Source: Prescottella agglutinans
GTDB taxonomy: Bacteria; Actinomycetota; Actinomycetes; Mycobacteriales; Mycobacteriaceae
Length of the DNA: 64,000 bases
Direction of reading: 5' to 3'
NCBI RefSeq assembly: GCF_004011865.1
Contig: NZ_RKLP01000009.1
Coordinates: forward strand, 1 to 64,000
Below the pieces are notes generated by a model. That model worked only from the letters and a program-made list of their open reading frames with translations. It was not told where the DNA came from and searched no databases. Positions 16,009 through 27,500 of this stretch are shown piece by piece. Made by a program: the position numbers and the translations under genes. How positions within the stretch are numbered: position 1 is the first letter of the stretch; each line of letters starts with the position of its first letter.

Positions 16009-16027
16009 TATAGTTGCACTGTGCAAC
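16009..16027 (+). promoter_or_regulatory. Promoter and MarR operator over the start codon
   Basis: GTTGCACTGTGCAAC (16013-16027) is a perfect 7-1-7 palindrome covering both the TATAGT -10 hexamer (16009-16014) and the GTG start at 16021. The -10-to-start distance of 6 nt implies a leaderless mRNA. A MarR protein bound here would block its own transcription. Confidence 0.75.
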
Positions 16028-16500
16028 ACGAACAAGCGGTCGACCAGGTGGCGGCGGTGCACGCCGAGTTGGTCCAGTTGGCGCGCGAGTTGGTCGCCGG
16101 AGGTCGCGACGCCCAGGGCGGGCCGTCGTTCGCCCAGCATTCGGTGCTCTCGTTCGTCGCGCGGAACCCGGGGTGCCGGGCCACCGACATCTCCGACGCG
16201 TTCGGAGTCAACCGGTCGACCGTTTCCCGACAGCTGCGGGGGTGCCTCGAGGCCGGCTGGGTGCGCTCCGAGCCGGGCTCGGTGCGGACCGGATACCCGC
16301 TGCGGCTGACCGCGGAGGGCGCGGCGGTGCTCGCGGACGCGGACCGGATGCGGTTCGACGAGGTCCGTGCCCGGGTGCGTGGCTGGTCGCCCGCCGAGAT
16401 CGCTCAGTTCGCTCGCACGCTCCGGCGGTTCCGTGACGCATCGGTTCCGGCGGACGAACACGACGCCACAGTTCGAGTTGGAGATGACGCACATGCGTGA
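16021..16500 (+). CDS. MarR-family regulator
   Basis: A 159-residue winged-helix regulator. The recognition region is CRATDISDAFGVNRSTVSRQLRGCLEAGWVRSEPG and the wing continues RTGYPLRLTAEGAAVL. Helices at both ends form the dimer. There is no ribosome-binding site; the GTG lies 6 nt after a -10 element, so translation is probably leaderless. Its stop overlaps the next gene's start by 8 nt, coupling it to the acyl-CoA ligase. Given its place next to the NRPS gene it may also control that cluster. Confidence 0.87.
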   Translation: MQHEQAVDQVAAVHAELVQLARELVAGGRDAQGGPSFAQHSVLSFVARNPGCRATDISDAFGVNRSTVSRQLRGCLEAGWVRSEPGSVRTGYPLRLTAEGAAVLADADRMRFDEVRARVRGWSPAEIAQFARTLRRFRDASVPADEHDATVRVGDDAHA

Positions 16501-18286
16501 GTACGGCACCCCCGCCCGCTTCACCGTCGCCGAGGACGACGCGATCGTCCACACCGTGTTCGCGCACGCGCGCCGCAGTCCCGACCTGGTGCTGTTCTCG
16601 CGGCCGCGTGGCGGCGCGTGGGTGGACGTCACCGCGACAGAGTTCGCGGACCTGGTGACCGGCGTCGCGAAGGGGCTCGTCGCGGCGGGGGTGCAGCCCG
16701 GAGATCGCGTCGCGCTGCTCTCGGCCACCAGGTTCGAGTGGTCGCTTTTCGACTTCGCGATCTGGGCGGCCGGGGCCGCCTCGGTGCCCATCTACGACTC
16801 CTCGTCGCCCGAGCAGATCCAATGGATCATGGAGGACTCCGGGGCGAAGATCGCCATCGTCGAGACCGCCACGCACGCGGCGGGATTCGACGGTGTGGGC
16901 CCGCAGCTCTCGCGGCTGCTGCAGATCGAGGACCGGGCCGTCGAGAAGCTCGTCGCGGAGGGCGCCGGGGTCGACGACGACGTGATCCGGGAACGGCTGT
17001 CCGGGATCCGGGTCGACGATCTGGCCTCGCTGGTCTACACGTCCGGTACGACCGGACGGCCCAAGGGCTGCATCCTCACGCATCGGAACTTCCTGTCCGA
17101 GGTCCGCGGAATCCTCTCCGCGTCGGTCGGTGAGGTGGCCCGCCCGGGTCACCGGATGCTGACGTTCCTGCCGCTCGCGCACGTGCTGGCTCGTGCGGTT
17201 TCGCTCGCGATGTTCGAGGCCGGTGGGACACAGGCGCACTGGTCGAACTTCGGCACGGTGGCCGCGCAGTTCCAGCGGTTCCGCCCCCACGTGATCCTCG
17301 GTGTACCGCGCGTGTTCGAGAAGGTGCGCGACAGCGCCGCGCACTCGGCGGAGAAGGGCGGCCGAATCCCGCAGGCCGTCTTCGCGTTCGCCGAGGCCAC
17401 CGCGGTCGCCTACAGCGAGGCACTCGACGCGGGTGGTCCGTCGTTGCGGTTGAAGCTGTACCACGCCGTCGCGGACCGCCTCGTCTACAAGAAGTTGCGC
17501 GCCGCGATCGGCAACGAGTGCTGGTGGGCGATCTCCGGTGGCGGCGCGCTCATGCCGCGACTCGGGCACTTCTTCCGCGGCGCAGGCATCCCCATCTACG
17601 AGGGCTACGGACTGACGGAATCGACTGCCGCCCACTGCGTCAACATTCCCGGGCAGACGAAGATCGGGTCGGTCGGTCGGCCCATGGGGGGCAACGGCGT
17701 CAGGATCGCCGAGGACGGCGAGATCGAACTGCGCGGTGGCGTCGTCTTCGGCGGCTACTGGAACAACGAGAATGCCACTGCCGCAACACTTCACGACGGT
17801 TGGCTCCGGACCGGTGACCTCGGTGAACTGGACGACGACGGATACCTGACGATTACGGGTCGCAAGAAGGACCTGCTCGTCACCGCCGGCGGCAAGAACG
17901 TCTCGCCGGGTCCGCTCGAGGACCGGTTGCGCTCACACGTCCTGATCTCGCAGGCGGTGGTGGTCGGCGACGGTCGACCGTTCATCGGGGCGTTGCTCAC
18001 CCTCGATGCCGAGCCTTTCGAGAACTGGAAGGCGGCGAACGGCAAGCCCGCGTCGGCCACCGTGGCCGACCTCGCCGTCGACCCCGATCTCCGCGCCGCT
18101 CTGCAGACCGTGATCGACGACGCGAACTCGACGGTGTCCCATGCCGAGGCGATCAAGCGCTTCGAGATCCTGCCCATCGATCTCACCGAGGAGGCGGGCG
18201 AGCTCACCGCGACGCTGAAGATCAAGCGGAACGTGGTGTCCGAACACTTCGCGGACCAGATCGAGTCGATCTACCGCGGGCGCTGA
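16493..18286 (+). CDS. Long-chain acyl-CoA ligase, FadD15-like
   Basis: A 597-residue ANL-superfamily enzyme that activates fatty acids with ATP and CoA. Motifs in order: YTSGTTGRPKG (P-loop), FLPLAHVLAR, GYGLTES, and TGDLGELDDDGYLTITGRKKDLLVTAGGKN with the adenylation-dependent hinge and lysine region. Length and wording follow M. tuberculosis FadD15 almost throughout, including the MREY-type start and the ending SDIEAIY/DQIESIY. ATG 16493 is supported by TTGGAG upstream; ATG 16484 is an alternative. It may supply acyl-CoA generally, or an acyl cap for the NRPS downstream. A stem-loop at 18293-18322 ends the transcript. Confidence 0.88.
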   Translation: MREYGTPARFTVAEDDAIVHTVFAHARRSPDLVLFSRPRGGAWVDVTATEFADLVTGVAKGLVAAGVQPGDRVALLSATRFEWSLFDFAIWAAGAASVPIYDSSSPEQIQWIMEDSGAKIAIVETATHAAGFDGVGPQLSRLLQIEDRAVEKLVAEGAGVDDDVIRERLSGIRVDDLASLVYTSGTTGRPKGCILTHRNFLSEVRGILSASVGEVARPGHRMLTFLPLAHVLARAVSLAMFEAGGTQAHWSNFGTVAAQFQRFRPHVILGVPRVFEKVRDSAAHSAEKGGRIPQAVFAFAEATAVAYSEALDAGGPSLRLKLYHAVADRLVYKKLRAAIGNECWWAISGGGALMPRLGHFFRGAGIPIYEGYGLTESTAAHCVNIPGQTKIGSVGRPMGGNGVRIAEDGEIELRGGVVFGGYWNNENATAATLHDGWLRTGDLGELDDDGYLTITGRKKDLLVTAGGKNVSPGPLEDRLRSHVLISQAVVVGDGRPFIGALLTLDAEPFENWKAANGKPASATVADLAVDPDLRAALQTVIDDANSTVSHAEAIKRFEILPIDLTEEAGELTATLKIKRNVVSEHFADQIESIYRGR

Positions 18287-18292
18287 ACCTGC

Positions 18293-18322
18293 CCGGACCT
18301 GGTCGGATCCGACCATGTCCGG
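18293..18322 (+). terminator. Palindromic terminator after the acyl-CoA ligase
   Basis: A 16-bp perfect palindrome TGGTCGGATCCGACCA (18300-18315), extended by CCGGAC/GTCCGG arms with one mismatch. It lies 7 nt after the ligase stop codon. It has no T tract, but stem strength and position support termination. Confidence 0.6.
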
Positions 18323-18581
18323 CGCGTCCCGACACCGTCCGGGCCGGGTTCGACCACGGCCCCTGAACTACGCATAACGCGCATTTCACCCAGTCCGAGC
18401 ATTCGCGCTGAGTGGACGCTCCCGACGCGATACTCTCACGTCCGGCATTGGAGAACTTCCGCTCTTCGGTCGCTTGTTTGTGCTCTCTGAGGTTGGACGT
18501 GAAGGGTCGTTTTGCGTGGGGTCGGAAGGAATTTCTGCGAACTCGGTTTTCGCGGAATCGGGTGGAACTAATATCGGATCC
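18323..18581 (+). promoter_or_regulatory. NRPS upstream region with -10 element
   Basis: No gene is evident apart from the continuing NRPS frame. TAATAT at 18569-18574 lies 7 nt before the GTG at 18582, matching the spacing for leaderless transcription. No consensus -35 is visible at the right distance, so an activator may be needed. A second weak -10 (TACTCT, 18431-18436) is possible. Confidence 0.5.
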
Positions 18582-21500
18582 GTGACCGGAGCCGCGGCTT
18601 CGGCCACCGGTGTCACCGCCTCCGACGGCGAAGTGCTACCACTGTCCGCGGCGCAACGTGGAATCTGGTTCGCGCAGCACCTGATCGAGAACGTTCCGAT
18701 CGCGATCGCGCAGTACGTCGAGATCGTCGGCGACCTCGACGTCCACGCGCTCTCCGACGCCTGCGCGGCCGCCGCCCGCGAGTTGGGCACCGGCATGTTG
18801 CGGATCGTCGAGATCGACGGTGAGCCGTACCAGGCGATCGACTACGCGGTGAGCGATCGGACGACGCACCTCGATTTCCGCGCCGAGTCCGATCCTGTTG
18901 CGGCAGCGCAGGCGTGGATGCGGCGCGAGTACAGCACCCCCCGGAACCTGCTGGCGGACAGGCTCGTGGAGTCGGCCACACTGCGGATCGGCGAGTCGCA
19001 CTACTACTGGTACGCCAGGATCCACCACATCGCCCTCGACGGCTTCGGCGCCATGACGTTCGTGAACCGGACCGCGGAACAGTACACCGCCGCAGTCACG
19101 GGCGCGGCACTTCCCGACTGGAAGGCCTACGGCCTCCGCGAAATCAGCGAAGACGAGGCGCGATACCGGACGTCGTCGCGGTTCGAGACGGACCGTCGGT
19201 ACTGGGGTGAGCGCACCCGGGACCTGCCGCACCCGATCAGTCTGGCCGGCCGCTCCGCGGACGTCGGACCGCACTCCCAGCGGGCGACGGGCCCGCTGCC
19301 CGCGGACGTGGAATCCGCGATGCGTCGGATGGTCGCCGAAGCCGACGGAATCACGTTCGCGGCGATCGTGGTCGCCGCGGTCGGGGCATTCCTGTCCCGG
19401 CTGACCGGCGAGGACGACGTGGTCCTGAGTCTGCCCGTGTCGGCTCGGACCACCGCGAAACTGCGCCGCTCGGGTGGAATGGTCTCCAACGTCGTGCCGA
19501 TCCGCCTCGACACCGGCGGAGGCGTCACCTGTGCGGAGCTGGCCCGCCGCGTCCAGGTGGAACTGACCGGCGTCCTGCGGCATCAGCGGTACCGGCACGA
19601 AGACATCAGGCGTGACGCCGGCGTGGGCGGTGGCCGCCGAGGATTCTTCGGTCCCGCCGTCAACATCATGATGTTCCACGGCGAGATCCGCCTGGGGCAC
19701 GACATCGGCACGTTGCACGTCCTCACCACCGGCCCCGTCGAGGACCTCGCGGTGAACATCTACCCCGCGCTCGAGGGCGAGGGAGCGCACGTCGACTTCG
19801 AGGCGAATCCCAATCTCTACACCCCCGAGGAACTGCGTGCCCACCACGCGCGATTCCTCGAGTTCCTCGCGGCCTTCGCCGAGTCGGCGGACACGGCGGT
19901 GGCCGACCTCGACGTGATGCACGCCGACGAGCGGGCCGAGCTGGTGCCGCTCCGCGGTCCGGCCGCCTGCCCGCCGCAGCTGCTGCCCGACCTGCTGCGG
20001 CGCGGTGCCGAGATCCATCCCGACAACGTCGCGATCTCGTCGGACACCGGCGATCTCACCTATCGCGACCTCGATGCGACGTCGAATCGATTGGCGCGGT
20101 TGCTCATCGATCGTGGTGCCGGCCCGGAGACTTTCGTCGCCATCAGCATGCCGCGCTCGACGGACGCGCTGATCGCGGTGTGGGCCGTGGCCAAGACCGG
20201 TGCGGCCTTCGTGCCGATCGATCCCGGGCTGCCGACCGACCGCATCGTCCACATGCTCACCGATTCGCGGTCCGCCATCGGCCTCACGTGTGTCTCGGAA
20301 CGACCGGGACTGCCCGACGGTGCCGACTGGGTCGTCGTGGACGACGACGCGACCCGCGCTGCCGCGGAACGCTTTTCGCAGGATGCTGTCACGGATGCGG
20401 ATCGGATCGCGCCCGTCGGAATCGCGAACTCCGCCTACATGATCTACACCTCGGGCTCGACGGGACTCCCGAAGGGCGTCCTGGTGACTCACGAGGGGCT
20501 GTCCGCGTTCGCCTCCGGTGCGCGGTCGGAACTGAACATCGGCCCGCAGTCCCGAGTGCTGCGGTTCTCGTCGGCGAGTTTCGACGCATCGGTGTTCGAG
20601 ATGCTCCAGGCCTTCAGCTCCGGAGCGGCGATGGTCGTGGCACCGCCCGGCGTCTACGGTGGCCTGGACCTCGTGGATCTGCTTCGTCGGCAGCGTGTTT
20701 CGCACATCATCTCGGCACCCACCCTGATGAACACCGTCGATCCGCGGGGCCTGACCGATCTCGAGGCCGTCGTCGTCGGCGGCGACGTGTGCACGCCGGA
20801 CCTCGTCGAGCGATTCGGTGACGTGTGCCGGTTCACCAACAGCTACGGTCCCACCGAGACGACGATCGTCATCACCGCCGGCGATCCGCTCGCTCCCGGC
20901 GACCCGATCACGATCGGTCGTCCGATCCAGGGCGCCGGAGCACTCGTCCTGGACCGCAAGCTGCGTCCGGTCCCCGTCGGTGTCGTGGGCGAGCTGTATC
21001 TCACCGGACCCGGCCTGGCCCGGGGGTACCACCGCCGCGGCGCGCTCACGGCCGACCGGTTCGTCGCGGATCCCTTCGGCGAACCCGGAACCCGTATGTA
21101 CCGCACCGGAGACGAGGTGCGGTGGACGGCCACCAACGAACTCGAGTACGTGGGCCGGTCCGACTTCCAGGTCAAGATTCGCGGTTTCCGAATCGAACTG
21201 GGGGAGATCGACGCGGCACTGCTCGAGCAGGACGGCGTGAACTTCGCGGCGACGGTCGCCCACGAGCGCGCGGCCGGTCCGGTGCTCGTCTCCTACGTCC
21301 GGATGGACGCCGCCGCGGAGTTCGACGCGGCCGCCGTCGTCGCGGGTGTGGCGCGAATCGTGCCGTCGCACATGGTGCCGGCCGCCGTGGTGCGCCTCGA
21401 CCACGTTCCCGTCACTCCCGCGGGAAAGTTGGACCGTCGCGCGCTGCCGGTGCCCGAGTTCGGCGGCGACGCCGAGGAGTACCGCGCACCGTCGACGCCG

Positions 21501-24500
21501 GTGGAACAGGCCATCGCCGACATCGTCGCCGAGGTGCTCGGCCTCGACCGCGTCGGCGTGCACGACTCGCTGTTCGCGCTGGGCGGCGACAGCATCGTGG
21601 CGATGCAATTGGTGTCCCGGGCGCGCGCCGCCGGGATCGGATTCACCGCGCGGGAAGTGTTCGAGCACAAGACCGTGGCCGAGATCGCACGGGTGTCCGT
21701 GCCGATCGACAGCGTGCCGCAGGACCTGCTGGAAGAGCTTCCGGGCGGCGGCATCGGACCGGTTCCGCTGACACCGGTCATGTACGAGATGACGGCCCGC
21801 GGGCCGTTCGACGACTTCCACCAGTCGGTGCTTCTCACGGCGCCGGGCGAACTCGACGACCGGCGCCTGACGGACACCGTGCGCGCGGTCGTGGACCGCC
21901 ACGACATGCTGCGCAGCCGTCTCGACACGGACCCGCAGGGGGAGTCGACGCTCACCGTCGCGGCCTCCGGCACCGTCGACCCGTCTCACCTCGTCACCCG
22001 GGTCGCGGTGACGAGCGCGCCGGGCACCCGGGCCTTCGATTCCGCAGTGCTCGACGAATGTGACCGTGCCGCACAACGTCTCGATCCCCGAGCCGGGGTG
22101 ATGCTGCAGGTGGTGTGGCTCGACGCCGGCGACTTCGGCGGCAGGCTGCTCGTCGTGGCACACCACCTCGTCGTCGACGGGGTCTCGTGGCGCGTCCTCG
22201 TGCCGGACTTCGTGGTCGCGTGGATGCAGGTCTGTGCGGACGGTGCGGTCGAGCTTCCCGCGGTGGGTACCTCGTTCCGGCGCTGGGCCCACGGTCTGCG
22301 GGACGCGGGGGTCGAAGGCGCCTACAGCGACGAACTCGACCGATGGCGCGAGATCCTCACCGGCCCCGACCGCCTCGTCGGTGCCCGGCCGCTCGACCCG
22401 CGCATCGACACCGTAGCCACGACGGCGCGCGTCCACGTCGAACTCGGTGCAGCGGTGACGGATACAGTGCTCGGACGGCTTCCCGACGTGTTCGGGTGCG
22501 GCGCCGCCGACGGACTCCTCGCGGCTCTGACGATGGCGGTCGTGCACTGGCGCCACGAGCACGGCTTCCCCGAACGGTCGGTCCTGCTCACCCTCGAAGG
22601 GCACGGGCGCGAGGAGGACGCGGTTCCGGGCGCGGACCTGGCCCGCACGGTGGGCTGGTTCACCAGCACGTTCCCGGTGCGGCTGGCGCTTCCCGACGTG
22701 GATCTCGGCGACGCCTTCGCGGGCGGACCGGACGCCGGCGCGGTGATCAAGGCGGTCAAGGAGCAGACGCTCGCCGTGCCCAGCCGCGGCATGGGTTTCG
22801 GTGTGCTGCGGCACCTCGATCCGCGCACCCGCACCGAACTCGCCGACCAGCCTCGCCCGCAGATCAGCTTCAACTACCTGGGCCGGTTGGGCGTCGGGCA
22901 GTCGATGGACGCGACGACCGGTTGGCTGCCGGACCCGGCGGCCCCGGACCTCGTCGCCCGCAGCGGGTCCGCGATGGCAGTGGCCGCCGCCGTCGACATC
23001 AACGCGATGGTGACCGACGGCCCCCACGGTCCGCGCCTGACGGCGACGTTCGCTTATCCGACGGCGGTTCTCGGCGATGCGGACGTGGCCGAGCTGGCAG
23101 ACCTGTGGCGCCGCGCCCTCGAGGGCCTGGCGGCGCACGCCGACCTACCCGGTGCCGGCGGGCTCACGCCGTCCGACGTCCCGTTGGTCACGGTGTCCCA
23201 GACCGAGATCGACCGGTGGGAGCACCGCTACCCGGCGGTACGCGACGTGTGGTCGCTCTCGCCGTTGCAGGCGGGACTGCTGTTCCATGCGCGTCTGGTC
23301 GCGGACGGGGTGGACGTGTACACCGCGCAACTGCGGATGGACCTGGTCGGCCGGGTCGACTCGGCCCGCCTGCGGGCGGCGCTCGATGCTGTGGTCGAGC
23401 GGCATGCGAACCTGCGTACCGCGTTCGTCTACGACGACTCCGGTACACCCGCCCAGCTGGTGCTCGAGCACGGCGAGGTTCCCTGGAACGAGATCGACCT
23501 CCGACAGACGACGGGCGCAGACCGCGACCGCGAGCTGTCCCGGATCCTCGACGAGGATCGGGTGACCCGATTCGAACTCGACCGTCCGCCGCTGGTGCGG
23601 GCGACGCTGGTCCGACTCGCCGACGACGGGTACGCGTTCGCGGTGACCAACCATCACATCGTTCTCGATGGCTGGTCGATGCCGCTGCTGGTGCGCGAAC
23701 TGCTGGTCCGCTACGCGGCCGGCGAGGCGGCCACCGTGCCGGAACCGCGGCCGTACCGCGACTTCCTGCAGTGGCTCGCGGCGCGGGACGGGGAGCGGTC
23801 CCGGCAGGCGTGGCGCACCGCGCTCGACGGGCTCACCGAAGCCACCCTGCTCGGCGGCGCAACCGCGGAGGGGGTCGCGGACGACGCCCCGATCGAGGTC
23901 GACGTCCCGGCGGCGCCGTCGCTGATCGACACGATCACCGACCTCGCCCACACTCTCGGCGTCACGGTCAACACGGTGGTCCAGGCGGCGTGGGGAATCC
24001 TTCTGTCCCGCAGCACGTCCCGATCCGATGTCGTGTTCGGTGCCACCGTCTCGGGGCGACCCCCGCAGCTGGCAGGAGTCGAGGAGACGCTCGGGTTGTT
24101 CATCAACACGATTCCGGTGCGCCTGCGCACCGACCCGGCAGAGTCGATCGGGGCGATGCTGTCCCGGCTGCAGGGTGAGCAGGCCGAGTTGCTCGACCAC
24201 CACCACGTCGGGCTCGCCGAGATCCAGGCGATCGCGGGGATCGGCAACCTGTTCGACACGCTGACGGTGTTCGAGTCGTACCCGATCGAGCGGGCCGGAC
24301 TCGACGAGGACACCGACATCGCCGGGATGCGGGTGCGCGGTCTGCAGGGCCTCGACGCCACGCACTACCCGATCACGCTGATGACGCTGCCGGACATGCG
24401 CATGACCCTGCGGTACCGGCCGTCGTCGTTCACGGCGGCCGAGGCGACCACCCTGGCCGCGAGGCTCGTGCAGATCCTGGGCGCGATCGTCGCCGACCCG

Positions 24501-27500
24501 TCGATGCCCGTGGGCGACATCGACGCCCTGACCGCGGACGAGCGGGCCACTGTCGTCGAGTCCTGGAACGCGACTCGGCATCCGGTGCCCACGACGACCC
24601 TGGTCGAGTTGTTCGGTGCCCAGGTCGCACGCACCCCGGACGCGCCGGCGGTCTCCTTCGGGGACGTCACGCTGTCCTATGCGGATTTCGATGCGCGGGT
24701 GAACCGTCTGGCCCGGTACCTCGCCGCGGCCGGCGTCGGCCCGGAGACGTCGGTGGGCATCGCGATGCCGCGTTCGATCGACCTGCTCGTCTCGATCCAC
24801 GCGGTGGTCGCCGCCGGCGGCGCGTACGTGCCGATCGATCCGACGCAGCCGGAGGAACGCGTCGGGTACGTGATTTTCCAGGCGGAACCCGTTCTGGTCC
24901 TGACGGATTCGACGACCGCGGGGGTGCTTCCGGCCGCCGCGCCGGTGATCGCCGTCGACACCCTCGTGCTCGACCACCTCGATTCGGCACCGCTGACCGC
25001 GGAGGAACGGGGTGGGCTGCGCGCCCGGAACACCGCGTACGTGATCTTCACGTCCGGCTCGACCGGCCGGCCCAAGGGCGTCGCGGTCCCGCACGGCGGC
25101 ATCGTGAACCGGTTGCTGTGGATGCAGGACGAGTACCCGCTGGACGGGTCGGACGTGGTGCTCCAGAAGACCCCGGTCACCTTCGACGTGTCGGTGTGGG
25201 AACTGTTCTGGCCGTTGCAGGTCGGCGCCCACCTGGTGATCGCCGAGCCCGACGGGCACCGTGATCCGCAGTACCTCGAGCGGGTGGTGCGCGACCACGG
25301 GGTCACGACGATGCACTTCGTCCCGTCGATGCTCGACGCGTTCCTCGCGGGCGCGAACCCGGCGCGATGCGCGTCGCTGCGCCGAGTCTTCACCAGCGGC
25401 GAAGCGTTGCAGGCCAACACCGTCCGGCGCGTGCACGAGAGCACCGCGGTGGAACTGCACAACCTGTACGGGCCCACCGAGGCGTCCGTGGACGTCACCT
25501 ACCACCGGACCCGGCCCGACGCGACGTCGGTGCCGATCGGCGCGCCGGTGTGGAACACCGCTCTCTACGTTCTCGACTCGCGTCTGCGTCCGGTCCCGGT
25601 GGGTGTCGACGGCGAGCTGTACCTCGCCGGCGCCCAACTGGCGCGTGGCTACGTCGGCCGGCCGGACCTGAGCGCCGACCGCTTCGTGGCCTCGCCGTAC
25701 GGCGAGGCCGGTAGCCGCATGTACCGGACCGGCGACGTGGTGCGCTGGACCCCGGGCGGGGAGCTGGAGTACATCGGCCGCAGCGACTTCCAGGTGAAGC
25801 TGCGCGGACAGCGCATCGAACTCGGCGAGATCGAGGCGGCGCTGCTCGCGCAGCCCGGTGTCGCGCAGGCCGTCGTGGTGCTGCTCGTCCACGAGATCGC
25901 GGGGGAGTACCTCGCCGGGTACGTCGTGCCGCACGAGGGCGCGGGCGTGCGCGAGGCCGACCTGCTCGACGCCGCCGCGGCCGTCCTGCCCCGGTACATG
26001 GTGCCGTCCACCGTGGTCGTGCTCGACGCGCTGCCGGTGACGGCGAACGGCAAGCTCGATCGCCGGGCCCTGCCCGTCCCCGAGTTCGCGAGCACGTCCG
26101 AGTACCTCGCCCCCGGCACCCCGACCGAGTACACGCTCGTCGCGGTGTTCGGGGAGGTCCTCGGGCGCGAGACGCCGATCGGCGTCTCCGACAACTTCTT
26201 CGACCTCGGCGGCAACTCGCTGGTGGCCACCCGGCTGCTGGCGCGGGTCAATGCGGAGTTCGGGGTGCAACTCGGCGTGCGGGAGCTGTTCGACGCCCCC
26301 ACCGTTACGGGGCTTGCGGCGGCGGTCGACGCGTCCCGGGCGGGCGGTCCCGTTCCGGCGCTCGAGGCGGGGCCGCGCCCCGCGCGGATCCCGTTGTCCC
26401 CGGCACAGTCCCGCATGTGGTTCCTCAACCGGTTCGACCCCGGATCCCCCGCGTACAACGTGGCGGTGGCCCTGCGGATGACCGGTGCGCTCGACCGTGA
26501 GGCGCTCGCCTCGGCGGTCGCCGACATCCTCGACCGGCACGAGTCGCTGCGCACGGTGTACCCCGACTCGGTGGACGGTCCGCACCAGCGGATCCTGCCG
26601 ACGGGTGAGGCGCTCGACGAGCTGGCCCTCGACGAGTTGGGGCTCGGCGAGCCGGTCGGGACCGACCTCGCCGACCGGATCCGTGAGGCCGTGTCCTCGG
26701 GGTTCGACGTCACCGCGGAGCTCCCGATCGAGGTGACGCTGCTGCGGGAGAACGCGGACAGTCACGTGCTGGTCGTGGTGGTGCACCACATCAGCATCGA
26801 CGGGTGGTCGATGGACGTGCTCGCCGCCGACCTGGTGCAGGCGTACTCGGCGCGGGTCCGCGGCGAGGCGCCGGCGTGGGAGCCGCTGTCGGTGCAGTAC
26901 GCCGACTACGCGTTGTGGAAGCGCCGGGTGCTCGGCGCGGAGGACGATCCGGAGGCGATGGCGGCTCGGCAGATCTCCTACTGGTCCGCCGAACTGGCCG
27001 GTGCGCCCGAGGTGCTCGAGCTGCCCGCCGACCGGATCCGGCCCGCGACCCCGAGCCACCTCGGCGGCAAGGTCGACACGGCGATCGGCTCGGATGTCTA
27101 CGACGCGGTGTGCGCCCTCGCCCGCGCCGCCCACGCCACACCGTTCATGGTGCTGCATGCGGCGCTCTCGGTGCTCCTCGCGCGGCTCGGAGGCGTCGAC
27201 GACGTCTCGATCGGCACTCCGGTCGCCGGCCGTGGCGAGCGGGAACTGGACGACGTGGTGGGCATGTTCGTCAACACCCTCGTGCTGCGCACCGAGATCG
27301 ACCCGTCGACGTCGTTCGCCGACCTGGTCGGCCAGGTTCGGGGCACCGACCTGGCCGCGTATGCACACGCGGACGTGCCGTTCGAGCAACTGGTCGAGGT
27401 GATCAGTCCGGCGCGCTCGACCGCGCATCACCCGCTGTTCCAGGTGGTCCTCGCGTTCGAGGGCCCCAAGCCGCAGTCGATCTCGCTTCCCGACGTCGAG

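Noticed and set aside
18474-18581. TTG start at 18474 for the NRPS, adding 36 residues
   Set aside because: No ribosome-binding site, no homology in the extra residues, and a -10 element inside the extension. GTG 18582 fits better, though the longer form cannot be excluded.
18636-23138. 1500-codon open frame on the minus strand opposite the NRPS (and similar frames at 23145-27431, 30933-34187 and 34611-37298)
   Set aside because: These are mirror frames produced by third-position GC bias in the NRPS gene. Their translations are Arg/His/Val-rich low-complexity strings with no motifs, while the plus strand has complete NRPS domains.
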